Assembly (NCBI GenBank): GCA_016872555.1 | Contig: VGZO01000010.1 | Coordinates: 48,107-112,106 of the forward strand | Length of the DNA stretch: 64,000 nucleotides | Origin: Planctomycetota bacterium | GTDB lineage: Bacteria > Planctomycetota > Planctomycetia > Pirellulales > UBA1268 | Direction: 5' to 3' | Shown: positions 27,308 through 37,302 of the stretch, one piece after another | Layout: every line of letters begins with the position of its first letter | How positions within the stretch are numbered: position 1 is the first letter of the stretch | The notes under the pieces: model-generated | Seen by the model: the letters and a program-made list of their open reading frames with translations, nothing else | Database searches by the model: none | What the model was told of the DNA's origin: nothing | Translations under genes and position numbers: made by a program

Positions 27308-28270
27308 TCAGCGCTCGGCCCGGGCGGCAGCGTGCTCCGCCTGGGAGATGATGTCGACGCCTGTGTCGTCGGTCCAGGCGGCGATCAGCCGCGTGAACAC
27401 CGGCCCGGGGACACCCGCGCCGATCGCGATGCCGTCAAAGCGTGTCGCCGGCAGCAGGCACGACGGCGTGCTCGTGAGCAGGATTTCGTCGGCACCACGC
27501 ACGTCGGCCAGCGCGAGGCTGTGCTCGATCCAGGGGATGCCGAGGCGCCTGGCCAGTCGGCGCGTGTGGGCGAGACTGATCCCGGGGAGGGCGTCGCCCG
27601 GTGGCGGCGTCGTGACGGTGCCGTCACGGACGATCGCGACGTTGGCCGTGCTCGTCTCGCTGACCCTTCCGTCGCCATGGCAGATCAGCGCCCGGGCGCC
27701 CGCTTCGGCATCGGCTGCTTCACGGTCGGCGAGGTGGTAGTGCATCCGGCTGCGGCACTTCAGCTCCAACGGCCAGCAGGTCGCCGGCACCTGGGTGACG
27801 GTGACGGCGCGGAGGGCGACGCCACCGCGGTAGGCCCGGGCCCAGAGGGGGAACACCAGCGGGAACGAATGCACCGCCAGCCGCGGCCGACCGGGGCGGC
27901 CACCGTGCTGGGCGGGGAGATCACCGGGAGTCGCGAGGATGACGACGCCGAGATCATCGCCGGCGGGGAGCAGCCGATGATTGTGACGGGCGAGCACCGT
28001 GGCGGCTTCGAAGACCATGGCGACCGGAAGCGGTGGGGCGATCCGCGCCGCGACCAGGGAGGCGGCGAAGCGTTCCCGGTGGGCAACGGGGAGGAACAGG
28101 TGTCCGCCGAAGGTCCGGCACTGCTCTGTCACCGTGGCGCCGAGCACGAACCCTGCGTCCCCGGCCGGGATCGCGAACTCGGACCGCGGCAGCCAACGGC
28201 CGTCGACCCACGCCAGTTCACCTTCGGGAAGGCGGACCACCGCTCCGTCCGCAACGACGTCGCTGGTCAC
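27308..28270 (-). CDS. Class IV PLP-dependent aminotransferase
   Basis: 320 residues from GTG 28270. The fold type IV pattern is complete: VDGRWLPRSEFAIPAGDAGFVLG at the start, the PLP lysine in WPLELKCRSRMHYHLA, the VSETSTANVAIV segment with its Glu, and EILLTSTPSCLLP near the C-terminus. Such enzymes include branched-chain aminotransferases, D-amino acid aminotransferases and aminodeoxychorismate lyase (PabC). The arrangement could suit a PabC-like lyase for folate synthesis, but the substrate is not determined by these motifs. Confidence 0.9.
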   Translation of the reverse strand: MTSDVVADGAVVRLPEGELAWVDGRWLPRSEFAIPAGDAGFVLGATVTEQCRTFGGHLFLPVAHRERFAASLVAARIAPPLPVAMVFEAATVLARHNHRLLPAGDDLGVVILATPGDLPAQHGGRPGRPRLAVHSFPLVFPLWARAYRGGVALRAVTVTQVPATCWPLELKCRSRMHYHLADREAADAEAGARALICHGDGRVSETSTANVAIVRDGTVTTPPPGDALPGISLAHTRRLARRLGIPWIEHSLALADVRGADEILLTSTPSCLLPATRFDGIAIGAGVPGPVFTRLIAAWTDDTGVDIISQAEHAAARAER

Positions 28271-28379
28271 GGCGACTCACGCTGGTGAGACACGGCCGGA
28301 CGGAAGGACCAGCGGGTGGGCTGGTCGCCGCCGTCACCAACGCTGACCGGCCGAAATGCGAGACGCCGAGGTTGAGAAG

Positions 28380-28452
28380 TGGAGGATAGGGGATTCGAAC
28401 CCCTGACCTTCTGGCTGCCAGCCAGACGCTCTCCCAATTGAGCTAATCCCCC
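28380..28452 (-). tRNA. tRNA-Ala (anticodon GGC)
   Basis: A 73-nt cloverleaf on the minus strand. The acceptor GGGGGAT pairs with ATCCTCC (one G-U), with discriminator A at 28380. D-arm GCTC/GAGC, anticodon stem TCTGG/CCAGA with loop CTGGCAG and anticodon GGC at 28419-28417, T-arm AGGGG-TTCGAAT-CCCCT. GGC reads GCC alanine codons, the preferred type in such a GC-rich genome. CCA is not encoded. Confidence 0.95.
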
Positions 28453-28707
28453 GACATGTTCGGGTGCCGCGGGTGGCGGCCGGGATTCCCGCGCCTGCCC
28501 AGTGCCCCGACACCCTCTGGCCAGACAGGGTCGGCCGACCGGGAACACCTGGCGCTGCGGCATCGGCTCGGCGACCCCTCACGGACCAACCGAAACTATC
28601 GGCTCCTTGCACGACTGTCAACGCGGAAGCATTGTGGGGCACGGCGGTCGGAAGGTCGGTCCCCCGTCGGGGCCCGGCCCGCACCCCGGGCGGAGGTCGT
28701 GAGAGCG

Positions 28708-29391
28708 ATGGGGCGACGTTGGCCGGACGCGTGTCGGGGCCGGGGGGCGCCACCGCACGCCGTGCCGTCATCTGCCGAGCACCGCGCCGCGCTTGCGAGT
28801 GATGCGGTCCGGGGGGCGGTGACGCTGGCGCTCGCGGCCTACTTCCTCGGACTGCTCCTGTCGATCGCTGCCAACTCGGCAAGTGGCGCCTCGGCTCTGG
28901 TGAGCGCTCTCCACGGCCGACTCTTCTCCCCATGGATGGTTCCGCCGTGGCTCGACCTCGGGTTCGACTACGGTCTCACCCGCGGGCTCCCCGACGACGC
29001 CGACCATCGGCTCCTGGTCAGTGGCCGCGGAGCCGCCGCGCCTGCCCTCGAGTTTCCGGCCAGCGGCATGACTGGCCAGCGCGCCGCGCGCTGGCGCCGG
29101 CTCGCCCGGGCCGTGGCGATCGACGACGCCGATCCCTCGGGCACCTCGGTGCTGGCGACCGGCATGGCGGAGGGATTGTTCTCCCGCGTCGGCGCCGACG
29201 ATCTCGAGGTCGTGGTGTCCCGCGATCCGTTCCCGGAGCGCGGGACGGCCGCCCGATCGGCGCCGGAGAAGGTCAGTACGGTGCGCCTCCGGCGTGGTTC
29301 GGCCGGACTCCAGCTGATCCGTACGTCGGATCCCGAGGAACTCGCGCCTCTCCTCCGCCCCGCACCACCGCTCGAAGGGAAGGTTCGCTGA
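28708..29391 (+). CDS. Hypothetical membrane-anchored protein paired with an HTTM gene
   Basis: About 227 residues from ATG 28708, with GGAGG at 28692-28696. A single transmembrane helix (about residues 36-58, TLALAAYFLGLLLSIAANSA) is followed by a soluble region containing SPWMVPPWLDLGFDYGLTRGLPDDADHR. No catalytic motif is recognised. It ends one base before the start of the HTTM gene, so the two are almost certainly translated together and probably work together. The 255 bp upstream, after tRNA-Ala, hold no gene that I can support. Confidence 0.72.
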   Translation: MGRRWPDACRGRGAPPHAVPSSAEHRAALASDAVRGAVTLALAAYFLGLLLSIAANSASGASALVSALHGRLFSPWMVPPWLDLGFDYGLTRGLPDDADHRLLVSGRGAAAPALEFPASGMTGQRAARWRRLARAVAIDDADPSGTSVLATGMAEGLFSRVGADDLEVVVSRDPFPERGTAARSAPEKVSTVRLRRGSAGLQLIRTSDPEELAPLLRPAPPLEGKVR

Positions 29392-29392
29392 C

Positions 29393-30292
29393 ATGGCCTT
29401 CCCGTCCGCGGGCAGCGCGATCGCGGCGGCCTGGGAACGCTGCTGGTTCGCTCCCGCCTTGCCCCGGCCGCTGGCCATCGTGAGGATCCTCGCCGGTACG
29501 GTGGCGCTCGCGCTGTGGTGGAGTTGGTCAGCCGACCTGAACACCTGGTTCGGACCCGACGGACTGCTCCCCGTCGAGGCCGTCCGAGAGTGGCGCTCGC
29601 CGTGGGGCGTGTCGATCCTCGACCTGGCCCGGTCGACCGTGGTTGTCCGCGGGCTCTACCTGGCGATCGGCGCGGCGCTCGTCTGCCTGACGGTCGGTCT
29701 GGCGACACCGCTCGCGGCGCCGCTGGCAGCCGCCGGGTTCGCCAGCCTCCTGCACCGCGCGCCGATGCTCGCCGGCCCGGCCGACGACTGCACGGCCGTG
29801 TTGCTGTGGTGCCTCGTGGTCGGTCGCTCGGGGGACGATCTTTCGGTGGATAGGCAGTTGGCCGTCGCGCGGGGTTCAGGACCTGCCCAACCGGGAATCC
29901 GCAACCGGATCGCGCTGTCTTTGCTGCTTGTCCATGCTGCCGTGATCGCCGGCGCCGCGCTGCTTGCCCAGTTGAAGGCCGATGTCTGGTGGGGTGGGTC
30001 GGCGGCGTGGTTGCTTTCGATCAACGCGGCTGTGCCGGTGCAGTTCCAGACAGCCTTCGGCCGATCGGAGTACCTGACCGATGCCGTCACCCACGGGATC
30101 ACGCTGTTCGAGGCCGTGTTCGCGGCGGGTGTCTGTGTGCCGGCGCTGCGCCGGCTGACCGGGTGGATCGGAATCGTGGGCTGGCCGGTGGTCGGGCTCG
30201 TCGTCGGCGAGCCGTGGTGGGGCGCGGCGATGGCGGTGTTCGCCGTGACTGTGCTGCTCACGGCGCCTGTCGACGGCGACCGGGCCGGTTGA
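29393..30292 (+). CDS. HTTM-domain integral membrane protein
   Basis: 299 residues with seven or eight hydrophobic segments. The HTTM pattern appears at the N-terminus (PLAIVRILAGTVALALWWSWSADLNTWFGPDGLLPVEAVREW) and continues with WGVSILDLARS and later LLSINAAVPVQFQTAFGRSEYLTDAVTHGITLFE. HTTM is the membrane domain of vitamin K-dependent gamma-carboxylases; bacterial members seldom have the carboxylase extension, and their function is not established. This one lacks the C-terminal lumenal domain. It is coupled to the preceding small protein and convergent with ligA, whose 3' end is 10 bp away. Confidence 0.82.
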   Translation: MAFPSAGSAIAAAWERCWFAPALPRPLAIVRILAGTVALALWWSWSADLNTWFGPDGLLPVEAVREWRSPWGVSILDLARSTVVVRGLYLAIGAALVCLTVGLATPLAAPLAAAGFASLLHRAPMLAGPADDCTAVLLWCLVVGRSGDDLSVDRQLAVARGSGPAQPGIRNRIALSLLLVHAAVIAGAALLAQLKADVWWGGSAAWLLSINAAVPVQFQTAFGRSEYLTDAVTHGITLFEAVFAAGVCVPALRRLTGWIGIVGWPVVGLVVGEPWWGAAMAVFAVTVLLTAPVDGDRAG

Positions 30293-30302
30293 CGGACATC
30301 CC

Positions 30303-32683
<2,381 letters not shown>

Positions 32684-32706
32684 GGGTTTCCTCCGGCGAT
32701 GCCGCC

Positions 32707-32712
32707 AGTATA
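32707..32712 (-). promoter_or_regulatory. Candidate -10 box (TATACT) for the small membrane protein-ligA unit
   Basis: On the minus strand TATACT occupies 32712-32707, about 24 bases before the ATG at 32683, a comfortable distance for a short leader with its GGAGG. No clear -35 element is visible. Confidence 0.5.
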
Positions 32713-32728
32713 GCCCTGCTTCCGGCGG

Positions 32729-33754
32729 TCAGGCCGCCGCCGCACGCGTTACGAGCGCCCCGGCGGCGGCGAGCACCGCCTCGGCGTCGATTCCCGCCAT
32801 CGAGCGGCTGTCGGTCTTGCGGTCGGGCCACGCCGGCCGCAATGCGGCGGGGGGTTCGACGACCGCGTGCCCGGCGCCGTAGGGGCCGTTGCGGGCCGCC
32901 GGGACCGGTCCGAACAGGCCCACGCACGGCGTGCCGACGGCGGCCGCCAGGTGCAGCGGGCCGGTGTCGCTCGAGATCATCAACCGGGCCCGGCGGCACA
33001 GCTCGCCGAGATCCTGGAGCGTCGTCGGCGGCGCGAGGCGGGCCGCGCCGCCAGCGGCGGCGACGATCCGTTCGGCGGCTGCCCGCTCCCCCGGGCCCGC
33101 CCACGTGACGACCACCGGCACGCCATGGCCCGCCGCGAGGCCGCGGGCGACCGCCGCGAACCGCTCCTCGGGCCAGAGCTTCGATGGCCAGCCGGCGCCG
33201 GGATTGACGAGCACCGGCGCGGCGGCCAGCCCTTCGTCGGTGAACCAGCGTTCGATCCGTTGCTGGCTCACCGGCCAGCGCGGCATGTCGAACGTCTGGC
33301 CCGCGGCGCGGATGCCGAGCGGGGCGAGCAGGTCGCACGCGCGCTCGATGACATGCGTGGCGGACGATGATACGCGGTGGGTGGCCAGGAGCCAGGAGCG
33401 CTCCCGTCCCTCGGGGGGCGCCGGCGCGATCCGCATCGGCGCTCCCGACAGCCACGCGGCCAGCGCGCTTTTGAGCAGCCCCTGGAGGTCGATCGTCACG
33501 TCGGGGCGGAAGGCACGCAGGTCGCGGCGCAGCCGCCACACGGCGCCAGGCGACCGCGACCAGCCCCGCGGCAGGCGGAACAGGTGGTCGACCGCCGGGT
33601 GCCCGGCGAGGACGTCGGCCGCCCGTCCCTCGACGGCCCAGCCGATCGTCGCCTGGGGAAACGCCCGCTTCAGCGCCACCGCGACCGGGATCCCGTGGAT
33701 CACGTCGCCGATGGCCGACAGCTTGACGATGACGATCGAGCGGGGCGCGGGCAT
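32729..33754 (-). CDS. Family 9 glycosyltransferase (heptosyltransferase type)
   Basis: 341 residues from ATG 33754. The GT9 pattern begins with IVIVKLSAIGDVIHGIPVAVALKRAFP and WAVEGRAADVLAGHPAVDHLF. The sugar-nucleotide half follows with VLVNPGAGWPSKLWPEERFAAVARGL and ISSDTGPLHLAAAVGTPCVGLFGPV, a signature of ADP-heptose:LPS transferases. It probably adds heptose to lipopolysaccharide core, which fits the Gram-negative-type envelope of planctomycetes. It lies about 100 bp downstream of the acyl-CoA-dehydrogenase-like gene on the same strand. Confidence 0.93.
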   Translation of the reverse strand: MPAPRSIVIVKLSAIGDVIHGIPVAVALKRAFPQATIGWAVEGRAADVLAGHPAVDHLFRLPRGWSRSPGAVWRLRRDLRAFRPDVTIDLQGLLKSALAAWLSGAPMRIAPAPPEGRERSWLLATHRVSSSATHVIERACDLLAPLGIRAAGQTFDMPRWPVSQQRIERWFTDEGLAAAPVLVNPGAGWPSKLWPEERFAAVARGLAAGHGVPVVVTWAGPGERAAAERIVAAAGGAARLAPPTTLQDLGELCRRARLMISSDTGPLHLAAAVGTPCVGLFGPVPAARNGPYGAGHAVVEPPAALRPAWPDRKTDSRSMAGIDAEAVLAAAGALVTRAAAA

Positions 33755-33856
33755 GGCATCCTGCCGGGGCCGCTGGGTCGGGTGGAATGGCGGGGAATCT
33801 TCACGGGAACCGCCGGCTGCGGGCAAGGGCAGTTGCCGGCCGGTCGGGCCCGGGGG

Positions 33857-34894
33857 TCAGGCGGGTCCGGAAATACCCGCGAGCGTGCACAGCACGCTTC
33901 CGGCGACCGCCGGAGGGCAACTCCACACGAGGAAGAAACAGGCCTCACGGACGAGGCGTTCGGCGGGATGACCGACGACGAATCCGGCTCCCTTGGCGGC
34001 CGTCAGCGCCGCCTGCGTCGCCCGCAGCGCCAGGCCGGTGGCCCTGGTTCGCAGGGCATCGCGGGCCTCCGGGCCGATCCCCGTCTCGGCGGCGCGGGCG
34101 AGCTCGGCACCGATTGCCGTGGCCTCCGCGCCGAGCGCCGCGGCGATCGGGGAAAGTTCGGCGCGGTCGGCCGCCTCCCGCGCCACCATCGCCACCGCCG
34201 CCCGTGCCGTCCCCAGCGCCAGCGCGATCGTCGCCAAGCCGCCGGCGCGCGGGCCGCCGGGCGGGGCCTCGAGCACGGCCGACGGGCTGACCGCCGCCAG
34301 GCCGACGGTCGTCGTCCGGCTCCCTGACAGCGCCAGTAGTTCCATTGGCGGGTCGATCCGCACCCCGGGGGCCGCGGTGTCGACGAGAAAGAACCGGGGC
34401 ACGCCGTCGGCGTCGAGGGCGCCGGTGACGAGCGTGTCAGCGCGGTCGGCGCCACTGACCCATGGGCACTCGCCGTCGAGGCGCCAGCCGCCGACGCCGC
34501 TGCTGGCCCGGACCGCGGCCCGGCCGAGATGCCGACGGCTGGTCGTGAGCTGGGAGATCCCGATCGTCGTGAACCGCTCTCCGCGGGCGAGCGCCGGCAA
34601 CTCGCGGGTGCGCACCGCGTCGTCGGCGCCCTCGACGAGACGGACGGCGGCGGCCCACTGCGACAGCACCAGCGCCGTCGTCAGGCACTGCTCGGCGACG
34701 GTGGCGAGGAGGTCGAGCCGGCGGCCTTCACCCGCGCCGGCACCCCCGTGCGCGACCGGGACGAACTCCCCGAGTGTTCCCGCCGTCGCCAGGGCGGCGA
34801 GGCTGCCGCTGTCCCATGGCCCGACCGCGGCGGTCCGTCCGGCGCGTGCGGCGAGGGCTTCGACGAGACGGTGGTCGGCGCCGGCAGTGGTCAA
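33857..34894 (-). CDS. Acyl-CoA dehydrogenase-like flavoprotein without the usual catalytic Glu motif
   Basis: About 345 residues. The start is uncertain: no ATG fits, and I use TTG 34894, next to the domain start, with a GTG further upstream as alternative. The ACAD fold is supported by ALATAGTLGEFVPVAHGG, the beta-domain ISQLTTSRRHLGRAAVRAS, the FAD-face WVSGADRADTLVTGAL and a helical C-terminal domain. The final motif, which in dehydrogenases reads close to YEGTSEI, is here FFLVWSCPPAVAGS, so the Glu that acts as base in many acyl-CoA dehydrogenases is absent. A monooxygenase-like or non-catalytic function is possible. Confidence 0.75.
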   Translation of the reverse strand: MTTAGADHRLVEALAARAGRTAAVGPWDSGSLAALATAGTLGEFVPVAHGGAGAGEGRRLDLLATVAEQCLTTALVLSQWAAAVRLVEGADDAVRTRELPALARGERFTTIGISQLTTSRRHLGRAAVRASSGVGGWRLDGECPWVSGADRADTLVTGALDADGVPRFFLVDTAAPGVRIDPPMELLALSGSRTTTVGLAAVSPSAVLEAPPGGPRAGGLATIALALGTARAAVAMVAREAADRAELSPIAAALGAEATAIGAELARAAETGIGPEARDALRTRATGLALRATQAALTAAKGAGFVVGHPAERLVREACFFLVWSCPPAVAGSVLCTLAGISGPA

Positions 34895-34962
34895 TTGGTG
34901 TCGTGCCGCGGGCGTGCTGTCGGGCCCGGTCCGCGGGGGTCGAAGCGGACCTCTCCCGCAAC

Positions 34963-34968
34963 TATACT
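34963..34968 (+). promoter_or_regulatory. Candidate -10 box (TATACT) upstream of glgP
   Basis: TATACT lies about 55 bp before the glgP ATG, just outside the divergent acyl-CoA-dehydrogenase-like gene. The opposite strand of the same bases reads AGTATA. No strong -35 element is apparent. Confidence 0.5.
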
Positions 34969-35023
34969 GCGGCCCTTCTGGCACGGTTACCCGCCGTCTC
35001 CACACCCCGCCCGGAGCCGAACC

Positions 35024-37285
35024 ATGAGCCAGGACGAATCGCCGCGCCCCCTTCCTCCGTCGGCGTACCCGGCCGATCCCGACGACGAGGATCGCGGCAC
35101 GCGACCCGCTGCGGGCACGCTCGCCCCGCCGCGTCTCGACGAGATGTCTCCCGAGCGGCTGTACGACAAATGCCTCGCCCTGGCCCGCAACCTGTGGTGG
35201 AGCTGGCATCCCGAGGTCGGCAACATGTTTCGGGAGATCGACCCGGTCCGCTGGCGCCAGCTCGACCACAACCCGATCGCGTTGCTGGCCGAATTCACGC
35301 CGGAGCGGCTCGAATCGCGGGCGGCAGAGCTGGTCCTCTACAGCCGCATCAACCAAGCGTACCGGCGACTCAAGGAATACCTCGCGGCCGGCAACACCTG
35401 GAGCACGATCCACGCCGGCGTGCTCGGTTCGAAGCCGGTGGTCTATTTTTCGGCCGAATTCGGCGTCCACGAGTCGATCCCGATCTACTCCGGCGGCCTC
35501 GGAGTGCTGTCGGGTGACCACATCAAAAGTGCCAGCGGCCTGGGCATCCCGCTGCTGGCCGTCGGGCTGTTCTACGACCAGGGCTATTTCAAGCAGTACC
35601 TCGACATCGACGGTTACCAGCACGAGGAGTACCTGCAGAACCGCGTCGACAATCTGCCGATCGAGCCGGCGCTCGGCGCCGACGGGCAGCCGATCCAGGT
35701 GACGATCGACACCCGCTCCGGGCCGATCCACGCCAAGGTCTGGAAGCTCGCGGTCGGCCGTGTCGACCTGTACCTCCTCGATTCGAACGTCGAAGGCAAC
35801 AAACCAGAGGACCGGCAACTCACCGCCCGCCTGTACGGTGGCGATAACCGCGTCCGCATCCGCCAGGAGCTCGTCCTCGGCATCGGTGGCGTCCGCGCTG
35901 TACGGGCCTTGGGGATCGTGCCCGGCGTCTACCACCTTAACGAGGGTCATTCCTGCTTCGCGATGCTCGAGGCAGTCCGCGGCCGCGTCGAGCGCGACGG
36001 CTATTCGTTCGACGAGGCGATCCGCCAGGTGGCCCGGCAGACGGTGTTCACCACCCACACACCCGTGCCGGCGGGCCACGACCGGTTCGACGGCAATCTC
36101 GTCGAAGAGCACCTCGGGCCGATGCGCGACGCCTTGGGGATCTCCCACGAGCAGTTGATGGGGATGGGACGGGTCGACCCGCACAACCACGGCGAGCCGT
36201 TCTGCATGACGGTCCTCGGGCTGAAGCTCTCGCGCCGTGCCAACGCCGTCAGCGCCCTCCACGGCCATGTCAGCCGCAAGATGTGGGCCCCGCTGTGGCC
36301 GCTGCGGGTCGAGGAAGAGGTGCCGATCGGCCACATCACCAACGGCGTCCACGTGCCGAGCTGGCTGAGCTGGCAGATGCTCCAGCTCTACGACCGGCTG
36401 TTTCCCGCCAACTGGTTCCGGCGGATGGGTGAGCCGGATGTCTGGCAGCGGATCCACGACTGCGACCCGGGTGAGTTGTGGGAGACCCACTACGCGCTCA
36501 AGAACCTCCTCCTCCAATTCGTCCGCCGCCGGGTCGCCCGGCAGTGCCGGCGGCGCGGCGAGTGCGACGAGGCGGTGGAGAAGGCGCGGACGGCGCTCGA
36601 CCCCAACGTGCTCACGATCGGCTTCGCACGCCGGTTCGCGACCTACAAGCGGGCCGACCTCGTGCTCTCCGACCTCGACCGGCTGATCGAGCTGATCAAC
36701 GACCCCGACCGGCCGCTGCAGATCATCTTCGCCGGCAAGGCCCATCCGGCCGACGAGCCGGGGAAGAACCTGATCCGCCGGATCGCCAACCTCCGCCACG
36801 ATTCGCGAACCCATGGGCGGATCGTGTTCGTCGAGGATTACGACATCAACGTCTGCCGCCACCTCATCCAGGGTGTCGACGTTTGGCTCAACAACCCGCG
36901 GCGGCCGCTCGAGGCCTCGGGCACCAGCGGCCAGAAGGTGGTCCTCAACAGCGGCCTCAACTGCTCGATCCTCGACGGCTGGTGGGCCGAGGCCTACGAC
37001 GGCCGCAACGGGTTCGCGATCGGGCGCGGTGAGACCCACGCCCACGACGAGATCACCGACCGGCGCGACGCCGACGCGCTGTTCGAGGTGCTGCGGACCG
37101 AGGTGATCCCGACGTTCTACGACCGCGACGTCGACGGCCTGCCGCGGGCCTGGATCAAGATGATGATGAACTCGATCGCCTCGCTGGCCTGGCGCTTCAG
37201 TTCCCACCGGATGGTGATGGATTACGCCCGGTCATGCTACGTGCCGGCCGCCGGCGGCGTGTCGTGTGACATGGCCAGCCGCTGA
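35024..37285 (+). CDS. glgP: Alpha-glucan (glycogen/maltodextrin) phosphorylase
   Basis: 753 residues from ATG 35024, preceded by GGAG at 35013-35016. It releases glucose 1-phosphate from alpha-1,4-glucans. An N-terminal ~100-residue DUF3417-type segment (LARNLWWSWHPEVGNMFREI) marks the short bacterial and archaeal type. Further signatures are YFSAEFGVHESIPIYSGGLGVLSGDHIKSA, HLNEGHSCFAMLE, HITNGVHVPSWLS, FARRFATYKRADL and the PLP lysine in LEASGTSGQKVVLNSGL. It converges on the cytochrome/WD40 gene, whose stop lies 17 bp away. Confidence 0.95.
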   Translation: MSQDESPRPLPPSAYPADPDDEDRGTRPAAGTLAPPRLDEMSPERLYDKCLALARNLWWSWHPEVGNMFREIDPVRWRQLDHNPIALLAEFTPERLESRAAELVLYSRINQAYRRLKEYLAAGNTWSTIHAGVLGSKPVVYFSAEFGVHESIPIYSGGLGVLSGDHIKSASGLGIPLLAVGLFYDQGYFKQYLDIDGYQHEEYLQNRVDNLPIEPALGADGQPIQVTIDTRSGPIHAKVWKLAVGRVDLYLLDSNVEGNKPEDRQLTARLYGGDNRVRIRQELVLGIGGVRAVRALGIVPGVYHLNEGHSCFAMLEAVRGRVERDGYSFDEAIRQVARQTVFTTHTPVPAGHDRFDGNLVEEHLGPMRDALGISHEQLMGMGRVDPHNHGEPFCMTVLGLKLSRRANAVSALHGHVSRKMWAPLWPLRVEEEVPIGHITNGVHVPSWLSWQMLQLYDRLFPANWFRRMGEPDVWQRIHDCDPGELWETHYALKNLLLQFVRRRVARQCRRRGECDEAVEKARTALDPNVLTIGFARRFATYKRADLVLSDLDRLIELINDPDRPLQIIFAGKAHPADEPGKNLIRRIANLRHDSRTHGRIVFVEDYDINVCRHLIQGVDVWLNNPRRPLEASGTSGQKVVLNSGLNCSILDGWWAEAYDGRNGFAIGRGETHAHDEITDRRDADALFEVLRTEVIPTFYDRDVDGLPRAWIKMMMNSIASLAWRFSSHRMVMDYARSCYVPAAGGVSCDMASR

Positions 37286-37302
37286 CCTATCACGACGGGG
37301 CG

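Noticed and set aside
33857..37207. Very long minus-strand open frame antisense to glgP
   Set aside because: Only the part up to about 34894 has domain content; the rest mirrors glgP codons and reads as low-complexity Asp/Glu/Val/His-rich sequence typical of GC-rich antisense frames.
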